This document shows, in pieces, positions 1 to 8,509 of a DNA stretch of 64,000 nucleotides. Source of the DNA: Oscillospiraceae bacterium (GTDB taxonomy: Bacteria > Bacillota > Clostridia > Oscillospirales > Oscillospiraceae). A program made the position numbers and the translations under genes. The notes below the pieces were generated by a model. The model was given only the letters and a program-made list of their open reading frames with translations, was not told where the DNA came from and did no database searches. Each line of letters opens with the position of its first letter. The first letter of the stretch is position 1. Where the stretch lies: positions 1-64,000 of the forward strand of contig JAFQZI010000150.1 in assembly GCA_017406005.1 (NCBI GenBank), written 5' to 3'.

Positions 1-168
1 GTCCAAATAACTTAATATTTGATCACATGAGAGCAGGCTGTTTTTAGCGTGCTCTGGTTGGTGTTGCGTCAATCTTTAATTCTATGTTATATTCTACCGT
101 TTTTTACTTTCTGAGACTATAAATGGAGCTGCGCAAAAAAAATGCTATTTTGCTACAGCTCCGTATGA
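1..168. other. Left-edge intergenic segment with a hairpin
   Basis: No gene is visible. Positions 125-131 (GGAGCTG) and 156-162 (CAGCTCC) form a hairpin extended inside by GCAAAA/TTTTGC on the minus strand. It lies just after the stop of the minus-strand alanyl-tRNA editing gene and probably ends that transcript, although no long U tract follows it. The rest is AT-rich with nothing recognisable. Confidence 0.5.
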
Positions 169-1383
169 TTATTTGGAAAAGTATTCGCGGATCACTGAGG
201 CCGGGGCGGTGCAGGAACCCATGATCATCTCCGGCCGGCCGCCGCCGCGCCCGGAGAGTGCCGCATTGATTTCCCTTGTTTTTGCGCGGAGGTCCGCATG
301 TGCGCTGCCGATCACATAGCGGTAGCCGGTTTCATCGCTGCCGGCAAACACTGCTGCCATCCCCTTGCATTTCGGAACGAGAAGATTGACCAGTTCCCGC
401 TGCGCCACATCGCTTTTCAGGATATTTGTATTGTCCGCTCCCTGAACTTCGGGGCTTCCGTCCAGCGCCGCAGCAGAGAAATTGAAAAAGAGCAGATTTC
501 CGTCCGTTTCTGCTACGGCATCGGCAAGCACTGTTGTCAGCCTTCTTTCTGCTGCCGCCAGGCTGTATTTCAGTTCATCCCGCTCATTCATCAGGTGTTC
601 CACGGCAGAAGTGATTTCCCCGCGCTTCGCGCTGAGCAGGTTGGAAATCTCCGTTACGCTCTGCTGCCGTGCATTGAAGTTATCCAGCGCATCCAGGCCA
701 CATACCACTTCAATCCGGACGCCGCCGCGGTGCCGTTCACAGGAGAGCACTTTGATGATGCCGATCTCCCCGGTGAAGCTGACATGCGGAGCACAGCAGG
801 CGCACCGATCAACTCCTTCGATCTCAACGATGCGCACGTCCTCCGTGAGATCGAGTTTGGAGCGGTAGTCAAGCGAAGCCAGCTCTTCGGGAGGCGGGAA
901 ATACGTCCTGATCGGGAGATTTTTTCGGATGATCTCGTTTGCGCGGTGTTCAAGGGCAAGCACCTGCTCCCAGGTCAACTCACCGGAAAAGTCGATCGTC
1001 ATGCAGCTTTCACCCATGTGGAAGCCGACATTGTCATAGTCGTAAGTGCTGTGGATGAGGCCGGAGAGCACATGCTCGCCGGAGTGATTCTGCATCCGGC
1101 GGAACCGCTGCTCTTTGTCCAGCACACACTGCACTTCTGTCTGTTCCGGAAGGGCAGAGGTCAGAAAGTGGAGGATCTCTCCCTTTCTTTCCCGCACATC
1201 CAGCATGCGGGCCTCCCCGATTGTACCGGTGTCGGCAGACTGTCCGCCCCCTTCGGGAAAGAAAGCCGTTCTGTCCAGCACAACGGCATAGCGGCCATCC
1301 TCCAGGCTGTCACAGCGGAGAACGCGGGCAGAAAACACTGTCAGATGGCTGTCGATATAATACAGTTTTTCCGTCTTCATCAT
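169..1383 (-). CDS. Alanyl-tRNA editing protein (AlaX-L type, with DHHA1 domain)
   Basis: A 404-residue trans-editing protein of the AlaX family, expected to hydrolyse Ser-tRNA(Ala) (and possibly Gly-tRNA(Ala)) in the cytoplasm. The zinc-binding editing motif is visible as NHSGEHVLSGLIH near residue 100, followed by CCAPH (Cys-x3-His) near residue 195. The C-terminal part ends with a glycine-rich GGGRPEMIMG segment typical of DHHA1. It begins at the end of serA (ATG-ATG, 1 base overlap) with no strong ribosome binding site, so translation is probably coupled. The link with serine synthesis fits its job, since serine is the amino acid misactivated by AlaRS. Family assignment is secure; substrate preference is inferred. 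Confidence 0.9.
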   Translation of the reverse strand: MMKTEKLYYIDSHLTVFSARVLRCDSLEDGRYAVVLDRTAFFPEGGGQSADTGTIGEARMLDVRERKGEILHFLTSALPEQTEVQCVLDKEQRFRRMQNHSGEHVLSGLIHSTYDYDNVGFHMGESCMTIDFSGELTWEQVLALEHRANEIIRKNLPIRTYFPPPEELASLDYRSKLDLTEDVRIVEIEGVDRCACCAPHVSFTGEIGIIKVLSCERHRGGVRIEVVCGLDALDNFNARQQSVTEISNLLSAKRGEITSAVEHLMNERDELKYSLAAAERRLTTVLADAVAETDGNLLFFNFSAAALDGSPEVQGADNTNILKSDVAQRELVNLLVPKCKGMAAVFAGSDETGYRYVIGSAHADLRAKTREINAALSGRGGGRPEMIMGSCTAPASVIREYFSK

Positions 1384-2555
1384 CAGTCTGTATAAATGAC
1401 ACGGACACGCAGGATGTCCGGCATGGCACGGATGGCTTCGGCCGTTTTGGGGCCGATCTTCTTGCCGAGGTCAATAATGGTATAGGCGTATTCTCCGCGC
1501 GGTTTGTTGATCATGTGCTCCACGTTGATGTTCCGGTCGGAGATAAAATCAAGGATTTTCGTCAGCATGCGCGGGACATTACGGTGGAAGACGCAGAGCC
1601 TGCACACGCCCATTCTGGACAGGGAAGCATCCGGCAGATTGACAGAGTTGTGCACGTTCCCGTTTTCCAGATAATCGAGAAGCTCGGAGGCAGCCATTTC
1701 CGCACACCGCTCTTCGCTCTCCGGCGTCGCTGCTCCGATATGCGGCAGAGCAATCACGTTGGGTGCTTTCAGGATGGTTTCATTCGGGAAGTCCGTCACA
1801 TACTTTGCCACTTTGCCGGTGTCCAGTGCCTCGGTGATCGCAATGTCATCGACCACTTCCGCCCTGCTCTCGTTCACAATACGGACGCCGACTTTCATCT
1901 TTGCAAAAGCTTCTGCGTTGAGCATATGGTGCGTGGATTCGGTGTAAGGCACATTGATGCTGATATAGTCGCTGTGAAGAAAGATTTCATCCAGATTTTC
2001 CGCATGTTTGACTTCGCGGCTGAGCTTCCATGCCGCGTCGACCGACATGAAGGGGTCATAACCGTAAACCGTCATGCCGAATTCCAGTGCAATGTTTGCC
2101 ACCAGTGCGCCGATCGCCCCGAGGCCGATTACACCGAGCGTTTTGCCGAGCAGTTCCGGACCGCAAAAGGCACTTTTGCCTTTTTCCACCAGAAGAGGAA
2201 TCTCCTCCCCCTTGTCCGCAATGGAACGCACATAGTCAATCGCGCCGAGCACATCCCGGCTGGCCATGATGAGCTCCATCATCTCCTGCTCCTTGACTGC
2301 TTCCGCATTGGCACCCGGGCTGTTGAAAACAACGATCCCTGCCTCTGCGCACTCGTCAATCGGAATGTTGTTATAGCCGGCTCCCGCTCTTGCAATGGCG
2401 AGCAGCTCCGGGTTAAACACCATCTCATGCAGGTCTGCGCTGCGGATCAGCATGGCATCCGGGTTCTCGATTTCCGGGCCGACCTCGCAGCCGCGTTTTG
2501 CAAGCGTGTCTATCCCCCGCTCGGAAATGGCGTTCATGGTTCTGATTTTAAACAT
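1383..2555 (-). CDS. serA: D-3-phosphoglycerate dehydrogenase
   Basis: A 390-residue NAD-dependent enzyme making 3-phosphohydroxypyruvate, the first step of serine synthesis. It shows the Rossmann motif GVIGLGAIGALVA, the catalytic Arg in NESRAEVV and the catalytic His in ALPHIGAATPESE. A C-terminal ACT domain (about residues 318-390) suggests serine feedback control. I chose ATG 2555 (MFKIRTMN); a TTG four codons upstream sits only one base from the Shine-Dalgarno sequence. The start overlaps the end of serC by 8 bases, so the two genes are co-translated. The shorter form (about 390 residues, no intervening ASB domain) is usual in Clostridia. Confidence 0.95.
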   Translation of the reverse strand: MFKIRTMNAISERGIDTLAKRGCEVGPEIENPDAMLIRSADLHEMVFNPELLAIARAGAGYNNIPIDECAEAGIVVFNSPGANAEAVKEQEMMELIMASRDVLGAIDYVRSIADKGEEIPLLVEKGKSAFCGPELLGKTLGVIGLGAIGALVANIALEFGMTVYGYDPFMSVDAAWKLSREVKHAENLDEIFLHSDYISINVPYTESTHHMLNAEAFAKMKVGVRIVNESRAEVVDDIAITEALDTGKVAKYVTDFPNETILKAPNVIALPHIGAATPESEERCAEMAASELLDYLENGNVHNSVNLPDASLSRMGVCRLCVFHRNVPRMLTKILDFISDRNINVEHMINKPRGEYAYTIIDLGKKIGPKTAEAIRAMPDILRVRVIYTD

Positions 2556-3627
2556 GTCTGGTTTCAAACTCCTTCATAAAATCTGTGAGTGCATCCACAC
2601 CTTCCAGCGGCATCGCATTATAAAGGGAGGCTCTCATCCCGCCCGCGATTTTATGGCCTTTCACATTCACAAGCCCGCGCGCGGCAGCTTCTTTCACAAA
2701 GGCTGCGTCCAGCTCCGCGCTGTGCGTCCGGAATGTCACATTCATGTCGCTGCGGGATCCTGGCTCGGCATGCGGCAGATAAAAGCTGCTGTTGTCCAGC
2801 ACGTCATAAACCCGTTTTGCGCGTTCCTTTTTCAGCTGCTCCATCCAGGACACTCCGCCTCCGGCCAGCAGCCAGTCAAGCGTGAGCCCAAGCATATAGA
2901 TGCACCAGCAGGGCGGTGTGTTGAGCATGGAACCGGCTTCAATCATCATTTTGTAGCTCATGACCTGCGGGGTATAGGGCAGCTCCTTCCCTGCCAGCTC
3001 CTTATCGATGATCACCACCGTGAGGCCTGCCGGCGCCATGTTTTTCTGCGCTCCGGCATAAATCAGCCCGAAACGGGACACGTCTACCGGTCGTGACAGA
3101 ATATCCGAGGACATATCACAGACAAGAGGGGCCTTCGTCTCCGGAACGTACTGCCACTCCGTCCCGTAAATGGTGTTGTTGGCACAATAATAGAAATATG
3201 CAGCATCAGGGGAGAGACTGAGCTCTTCCTGGCGCGGAATTCTCGCGTGTTCCGGAGCAGTGGAGGCTGCAATATGCACGGAGCAGTATTTTTCCGCTTC
3301 CTTCGCCGCTTTGTTGGCGAAGTTGCCCGTCACGGCATAATCTGCCGTCTTCCCGCAGGAGAGATTCATCGGGATAGCGGCAAACTGCAGAGTCGCTCCG
3401 CCCTGGAGGAAAAGGATCTCATGCGTATCCGGCACGGAGAGCGCTTTGCGCAATTTTTCCTGCGTGTCGGCAAAGATGTCCGCAAACATCGCCGAACGAT
3501 GGCTCATCTCCATCACCGACATTCCGCTCCCCTTGTAATTGAGCAGATTTTTCTGTGCCTCCAGCAGCACTTCTTCCGGCATCACGGAGGGGCCTGCACT
3601 GAAGTTATAAACCCTGTCTGCCATCAT
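2548..3627 (-). CDS. serC: Phosphoserine aminotransferase
   Basis: A 359-residue class V PLP aminotransferase converting 3-phosphohydroxypyruvate and glutamate to phosphoserine. It opens with the family hallmark YNFSAGPSVMP and carries the PLP-lysine segment YAGAQKNMAPAGLT. Length is normal. The gene starts ATG-ATG overlapping the mtaB stop, with AAGGAG 10-13 bases upstream. It sits upstream of serA; the phosphoserine phosphatase needed to finish the pathway is not in this window. Confidence 0.96.
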   Translation of the reverse strand: MMADRVYNFSAGPSVMPEEVLLEAQKNLLNYKGSGMSVMEMSHRSAMFADIFADTQEKLRKALSVPDTHEILFLQGGATLQFAAIPMNLSCGKTADYAVTGNFANKAAKEAEKYCSVHIAASTAPEHARIPRQEELSLSPDAAYFYYCANNTIYGTEWQYVPETKAPLVCDMSSDILSRPVDVSRFGLIYAGAQKNMAPAGLTVVIIDKELAGKELPYTPQVMSYKMMIEAGSMLNTPPCWCIYMLGLTLDWLLAGGGVSWMEQLKKERAKRVYDVLDNSSFYLPHAEPGSRSDMNVTFRTHSAELDAAFVKEAAARGLVNVKGHKIAGGMRASLYNAMPLEGVDALTDFMKEFETRHV

Positions 3628-4919
3628 GTCTGAATTTCTCCTTTCAGTTCTTCTCCGTCAATGCCGATTATTCCGACCCGGAGAACCTGATTTCTCAGTT
3701 TCGTGCCCGGCACGCGCACCAGCACATAGGTGTCGCTGTGGCCGGTGCAGAAGCCGTTCTCTTCCGTTTCAAAGAGCACCGGGAATGTCTGCCCGATGCA
3801 GCTGCGCAGATATGCCTGATGCAGTTCACTGCAGACCTGCTGCGCTTCCGCAGCGCGGCGCGCTTTTACCGCCCTGGTACACTGGCCGGGCATCCGGTCA
3901 GCCGGAGTTCCCGGACGCCTGGAATAGGGAAAGATATGCATATTGGAAAAGGCGCATTCCCGAATAAACGAGAGCGTTTCGGCAAAATCCTCTTCCGTCT
4001 CTCCCGGAAACCCCACAATCAGATCACAGGTAATGCCGCAGCCCGGAAAGGCCTTTCGCAGCAGAGCAACCTTTTCCAGAAACTGTGCCGTGTCATATTT
4101 GCGGTTCATCGCCTTCAGGGTCCTGTCACAGCCCGACTGCAGGCTCAGGTGGAAGTGCCTGCACACCTTCCCCTCTTCTTCAAGGCGGGCGCAGAAGTCC
4201 TCCGTGATCACCGTCGGCTCCAGGGACCCGAGCCTGATGCGCATCTCGCCGCTCTGGCGTGCAATGGCACAGATCACATCCGTAAGATTCGGCTTGCCCG
4301 GGAGATCGAACCCGTAGGATGCAATCTCAATCCCCGTAATCACGAGCTCCCGATACCCTTCCGATGAAAGCCGTGCCGTTTCTTCCTCGGCCGCTTGGAT
4401 CGGCAGGCTGCGCAGCCTGCCCCTTGTATAGGGAATAATGCAGTAGGTGCAGAAGTTTACACACCCGTCCTGAATTTTCAGCAGAGCTCTTGTCCTGCCG
4501 GATACTGCCCCGGCCGGGAGCTGTTCATAAGCAAGTCTCCGGAAGGGATCATCAAGTTCCGTTTCAGCCGATCCGTCACCGGCCAAAACCGCCTTTTCCA
4601 GCGCCGTTACAAAGCCTTTATGATCTCCTGTACCAAAAACGATTTGCCCGCCGCTCTGCTCTGCCTCTTCCGGGCTCAGCTGCGAATAACAGCCGCATAC
4701 ACCGATCACCGCTCCCGGGTTCTCCTCTCTGAGACGGCGTATCATCTGGCGTGATTTGCGCCCGCTCTCTGCCGTGACCGCACAGGTGTTGACGATCACC
4801 GCATCCGCCGGTTCTCTCGCAGCGGCAGCCTCGTGCCCTCTCTCCTGCAGGAGGAGCTCCATCGCCTGTGTTTCATATTGATTAACTTTACATCCGAGAG
4901 TTGAAATTACATACTTCAT
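3624..4919 (-). CDS. mtaB: tRNA t6A37 methylthiotransferase MtaB
   Basis: A 431-residue radical-SAM methylthiotransferase that converts t6A37 to ms2t6A in tRNAs reading ANN codons. Domains in order: UPF0004 iron-sulfur domain (STLGCKVNQYE at the N-terminus), radical SAM core with Cys-x3-Cys-x2-Cys in DGCVNFCTYCIIPYTRG, and a C-terminal TRAM-like region near FETEENGFCTGHSDTYVLV. CKVNQ marks MtaB rather than MiaB or RimO. It is first in the serine unit and overlaps serC by 4 bases. No good Shine-Dalgarno precedes ATG 4919, and a divergent promoter lies inside its first codons. Confidence 0.94.
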   Translation of the reverse strand: MKYVISTLGCKVNQYETQAMELLLQERGHEAAAAREPADAVIVNTCAVTAESGRKSRQMIRRLREENPGAVIGVCGCYSQLSPEEAEQSGGQIVFGTGDHKGFVTALEKAVLAGDGSAETELDDPFRRLAYEQLPAGAVSGRTRALLKIQDGCVNFCTYCIIPYTRGRLRSLPIQAAEEETARLSSEGYRELVITGIEIASYGFDLPGKPNLTDVICAIARQSGEMRIRLGSLEPTVITEDFCARLEEEGKVCRHFHLSLQSGCDRTLKAMNRKYDTAQFLEKVALLRKAFPGCGITCDLIVGFPGETEEDFAETLSFIRECAFSNMHIFPYSRRPGTPADRMPGQCTRAVKARRAAEAQQVCSELHQAYLRSCIGQTFPVLFETEENGFCTGHSDTYVLVRVPGTKLRNQVLRVGIIGIDGEELKGEIQT

Positions 4920-4929
4920 ACTTTATAAT
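4901..4929 (+). promoter_or_regulatory. Promoter of the cysteine desulfurase gene
   Basis: TTGAAA (4901-4906), 17 bases, TATAAT (4924-4929). It points to the gene starting at 4959 and overlaps the first codons of the divergent mtaB. Confidence 0.7.
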
Positions 4930-4958
4930 ATCCATACCTATCCAAAAAAGAGGTCTTT

Positions 4959-6089
4959 ATGGAACACTATCTGGACAATGCAGCTACCACAAAAGTCTGC
5001 CCCGAAGCCGCCGAAGCCGCCCTGCGGACTATGACGGAGCTCTACGGCAATCCGAGCTCCACCCACACGAAAGGGCGCGAAGCCAAAAAACTTCTTGACG
5101 CAAGCCGCAAAAAAGTTGCCGATGCGCTCGGCTGCGTTCCCGGGGAGCTGGTGTTCACTTCCTGCGGATCCGAAAGCGATAACTGGGCGATCCTGAAAGG
5201 CGCCGAAGCGATGAAACGCTCCGGAAACCACATCATTTCCTCCCTCGTGGAGCACGATGCCGTGCGGAAGAGCCTGGACCTGCTGGAGGCCGCAGGCTGG
5301 GAAGTGACACGCCTTTCTCCCGATTCCCGGGGTGCAATTCCTGTGTCGGCGGTTGAGAATACCCTGCGCGATGACACCGTTCTTGTTACTCTCATGATGG
5401 TCAACAACGAAACCGGTGCCGTGACGGATATCCATGCCGTTTCTCAACTGCTCAAAAAGAGAGGCTCGAAGGCGCTGCTGCACACCGATGCCGTACAGGC
5501 TTTTCTGAAAATACCCTTCCGCGCCAAAACACTCGGGGCCGACATGATCTGCATCAGCGGCCATAAAATCCACGCTCCCAAAGGGATCGGCGCTCTCTAT
5601 CTCCGCAGCGGGCTCCGCCTGAAGCCGTTTCTCTCCGGCGGCAGCCAGGAAGAAGGCCGGCGTGCCGGCACCGAGGCCATGCCGCAGATCGCGGCTTTCG
5701 CGGAAGCATGCGCCGTTGCCGCTTCCTCCCGGGAAGAAAACATATCCCGCATGAAAGCACTGAAGCAAAATGCACTGGATCAGCTGCGTGCCGAAATTCC
5801 GGAGCTCACCGCACTGGAAACCGAGGCTCCGCACATTCTCAGCATCTCCATGCCCGGGTGGCGCAGTGAAGTGCTGATGAACTATCTGGAAGCGAGAGAA
5901 GTATACGTATCAAAAAGCTCCGCCTGCAAAAAAGGCGGGCGAAGCCATGTGCTGGAAGCCATCGGCATGCGGAATGAGGAAATCGACGGTGCTCTGCGCA
6001 TCGGGCTCTCCCGTTTCACGACGGAAGATGATATCCGGGCCCTCGTCTCAGGGCTTGCCGACGCCAGGCAAAGCCTTGCCCATCGCTGA
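4959..6089 (+). CDS. Cysteine desulfurase (NifS/IscS family)
   Basis: A 376-residue class V PLP enzyme releasing sulfur from L-cysteine as a protein persulfide. The PLP lysine is in CISGHKIHAPKGIG and the active-site cysteine loop is SKSSACKKGG, the short-loop style of Clostridia NifS-like enzymes that usually feed tRNA thiolation (ThiI). No thiI, iscU or mnmA follows. The next gene is convergent and ends 5 bases away, so its partner must be elsewhere. Being next to mtaB, which needs sulfur and Fe-S clusters, may be meaningful but is only suggestive. Confidence 0.92.
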   Translation: MEHYLDNAATTKVCPEAAEAALRTMTELYGNPSSTHTKGREAKKLLDASRKKVADALGCVPGELVFTSCGSESDNWAILKGAEAMKRSGNHIISSLVEHDAVRKSLDLLEAAGWEVTRLSPDSRGAIPVSAVENTLRDDTVLVTLMMVNNETGAVTDIHAVSQLLKKRGSKALLHTDAVQAFLKIPFRAKTLGADMICISGHKIHAPKGIGALYLRSGLRLKPFLSGGSQEEGRRAGTEAMPQIAAFAEACAVAASSREENISRMKALKQNALDQLRAEIPELTALETEAPHILSISMPGWRSEVLMNYLEAREVYVSKSSACKKGGRSHVLEAIGMRNEEIDGALRIGLSRFTTEDDIRALVSGLADARQSLAHR

Positions 6090-6094
6090 GTGCT

Positions 6095-7339
6095 TCACGG
6101 TTCCGTTTTTTTCAGATGGACTTCGCGTGTGGCGGGGTCAATATAGTCCAGCCGGGCATAGGTCTCGAAATCCTGCGGAAGATCTTCACGCCTCAGCTTC
6201 TTGTCGATCAGAGTTGTCAAAGCGCTGTAAATGACTACGAAGACCGGCACGCCGAGGATCATTCCCGTAAAGCTGAACAATCCGCCGCCAAGAATGATGG
6301 CAAACATAATCCAGAATCCGTTGATGCCGACGCTGCTGCCCAGAATTTTCGGCCCGAGGATATTGCCGTCGATCTGCTGAAGAATAATGATGAAAATCAC
6401 AAAGATCAGGCACTTAATGGGATCTACCAGCAGGATAATAAAGGCCGACGGGATCAGCCCGATCAGAGGGCCGAAGAACGGAATAATATTGGTAATGCCG
6501 ATCATCACGCTCACCAGCAGGGCGTACGGCATCTTCAGAATGACGCACACGATATAACAGACCAGCCCGATAATCGCAGAGTCCAGCAGTTTGCCGGAGA
6601 GGAAGCCCATAAAGGTCCTGTCGGTAAAGAGAATGCCGCTCCGGATTCTCTCCGCCGTCTCGACAGAGAAAATCGTGTAAAGCACCTTGCGAAACCCCGC
6701 CTTGGCCATCTCCCGGTTGCTCAGGATATAGATGGACACGATAATGCCGATAATCAGGTTGTATACTCCTCTGAAGGCCGCATAAACACCTGTCGTTACA
6801 CTGGTGATGACGTTGCCCATAGACGGTAGAAGCCTGTTTTTAACAAGATCGATCAACTGGTTGCTCATGCTCTCCAAAGCCTGGGCAACATATTGTTCTA
6901 TCTCCGGATGGTCTTCCAGCTTTAGCTCAACCCATTTTGACATTTTGTTATAGTATTCCGGGCTGTTGACCACAATGGTTTCAATGCTGGAATACAACTG
7001 AGGCAGGATCAACAGAACAAACGCTGTTAAAATAACAAGAAGAACGATTTCACTGATGATAATAGAGGCGACTCTCGCAAACTTGCCCTTCATATGGGCA
7101 TTTTTCATTGCTTTGGAAGACAACAGCCTTTCCAGCTGGCGAGTCAGCGGCAGGAGCAGATATGCGATCACAAGACCCCAGACGAAAGGCGCAAGAATCG
7201 TCATGATCCTGTCCAGACCCTTTTTCACATCGGGCAGATGCTGAAGCAGCATGTAAAACAGCACAGCCGCCGCAATCACCAGAAAAGCCGTGATCCCCCA
7301 ATACAGATACTTTTTATCCCATTTGAAACGCCTTCTCAT
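6095..7339 (-). CDS. AI-2E family transporter (permease)
   Basis: A 414-residue membrane protein of the AI-2E/YdbO family, with about eight hydrophobic segments, starting at MRRRFKWDKKYLYWG. Typical segments are IITNIIPFFGPLIGLIPSAF (conserved core helix pair) and the C-terminal ILGGGLFSFTGMILGVPVF. Members export varied small solutes or work as Na+/H+ antiporters; the name does not prove autoinducer export. ATG 7339 was chosen because GGAGGG lies 7 bases upstream, whereas the longer open frame runs into the promoter. It is monocistronic. Confidence 0.88.
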   Translation of the reverse strand: MRRRFKWDKKYLYWGITAFLVIAAAVLFYMLLQHLPDVKKGLDRIMTILAPFVWGLVIAYLLLPLTRQLERLLSSKAMKNAHMKGKFARVASIIISEIVLLVILTAFVLLILPQLYSSIETIVVNSPEYYNKMSKWVELKLEDHPEIEQYVAQALESMSNQLIDLVKNRLLPSMGNVITSVTTGVYAAFRGVYNLIIGIIVSIYILSNREMAKAGFRKVLYTIFSVETAERIRSGILFTDRTFMGFLSGKLLDSAIIGLVCYIVCVILKMPYALLVSVMIGITNIIPFFGPLIGLIPSAFIILLVDPIKCLIFVIFIIILQQIDGNILGPKILGSSVGINGFWIMFAIILGGGLFSFTGMILGVPVFVVIYSALTTLIDKKLRREDLPQDFETYARLDYIDPATREVHLKKTEP

Positions 7340-7373
7340 AAGAAAGCCCTCCGAACGATCTGTTGTTTTCCTT

Positions 7374-7402
7374 ATTATACTAAGCGGAAAAAGTGGCGTC
7401 AA
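7374..7402 (-). promoter_or_regulatory. Promoter of the AI-2E family gene
   Basis: On the minus strand, TTGACG (7397-7402), 17 bases, TATAAT (7374-7379), about 35 bases upstream of ATG 7339. Confidence 0.75.
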
Positions 7403-7598
7403 GTCTTCAAATTGACGAATTGATATTTTGGTTTACGCGGGATTATGAGCTGATTACACAAAGTTTGTTATTGGTTACAATCTTTTTACATTCTCCTTTT
7501 CAACAGCCATAAGGGTTTTGAACATTTTCCACAGAGTTTTCCACAATTTCTAACAGCAGCATTTCTTCGCATTCTCCTGCCAGATTAACATAAAACGG

Positions 7599-8498
7599 TC
7601 ACGGCAGCTGAATTGCCCGGAAAAAGTGCCTTACATATTCCATATAGTCCATCGGAGCCGTCAGGACAGACTCCGCATGCCCTGCCCCGGGGATCAGATG
7701 GACTTCGCTGTAGCCCTTTGTAGCCTGCTGCATTGCTTCACTGTGCCAGGGGGCGATAAAATCATCTTCCTCTCCGTGGATAAACAGAATCGGAACCTCA
7801 TTATCCGAGAGGCTCTCAATCGGCCTCATCTCATCCAGCGAATATCCGTACAGGAGCTTTGCAAAAAAGGATGCATAGTCAACCGGCCATTCCGGCAGAT
7901 TCCCGCTCTTCAGGCCGTTCTTCAGAACGGCTTTGATCTCGCTGAACCCGCAGTCCGCTACCACAAAATCAATCTGAGGGTGTTCCTTCAGGCAGGCGAT
8001 GGACGTTCCCGCTCCGAGCGATTCTCCGTGGATCCCGAGCACACGTGCATCCGGATATCTCGTGCGCGTGTCTTCCAGAAGTGCCAGGAGATCGCGGCTT
8101 TCCCGCACGGAATAGGTGCAGAAGGTCGGCTTGTTCTCCCCGTGGCCGCGCAGGTCATAGACAATTACATTGTAGCCGAGGTTGAAATAGAGCATTGCAT
8201 ACTTGAGCGACCCGAGCCTGTTGTCGGAATACCCGTGGGAGATCACCACATAACGATCCGTCGTTTTCTCAGGGTTGGCGAGGAACTGCACATGCAGTTT
8301 ATAACCGTCATAGCTCTTTACGGTATACTCCGTTTTTTCGACCGTATCATACCAGGAAATATCATAATGGGCAGCCTGCCACTCCCGGGCCTGTTCCAGC
8401 GTCTGCCGGCGGATATGCGTTGTAAAAGCGGCAAGCCCGATTCCGAGACCGACCGCCAGCACAACCAGGACGATCAGAATTCTGAGAGCAATCTTCAT
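7599..8498 (-). CDS. Alpha/beta hydrolase, N-terminally membrane anchored
   Basis: A 299-residue serine hydrolase. An N-terminal hydrophobic stretch (about residues 3-25, IALRILIVLVVLAVGLGIGL) looks like an uncleaved anchor or signal. The triad is complete: nucleophile Ser in GIHGESLGAG, acid in HGEEDDFIAP, His in GAGHAES. The DLRGHGENK segment is typical of the family. The substrate cannot be read from sequence; similar clostridial proteins are annotated as lysophospholipase- or acylaminoacyl-peptidase-like hydrolases. It follows lysA with a 4-base TTGA contact to an alternative start at 8513; I prefer ATG 8498. Confidence 0.82.
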   Translation of the reverse strand: MKIALRILIVLVVLAVGLGIGLAAFTTHIRRQTLEQAREWQAAHYDISWYDTVEKTEYTVKSYDGYKLHVQFLANPEKTTDRYVVISHGYSDNRLGSLKYAMLYFNLGYNVIVYDLRGHGENKPTFCTYSVRESRDLLALLEDTRTRYPDARVLGIHGESLGAGTSIACLKEHPQIDFVVADCGFSEIKAVLKNGLKSGNLPEWPVDYASFFAKLLYGYSLDEMRPIESLSDNEVPILFIHGEEDDFIAPWHSEAMQQATKGYSEVHLIPGAGHAESVLTAPMDYMEYVRHFFRAIQLP

Positions 8499-8509
8499 CC
8501 CCGCAGCCC

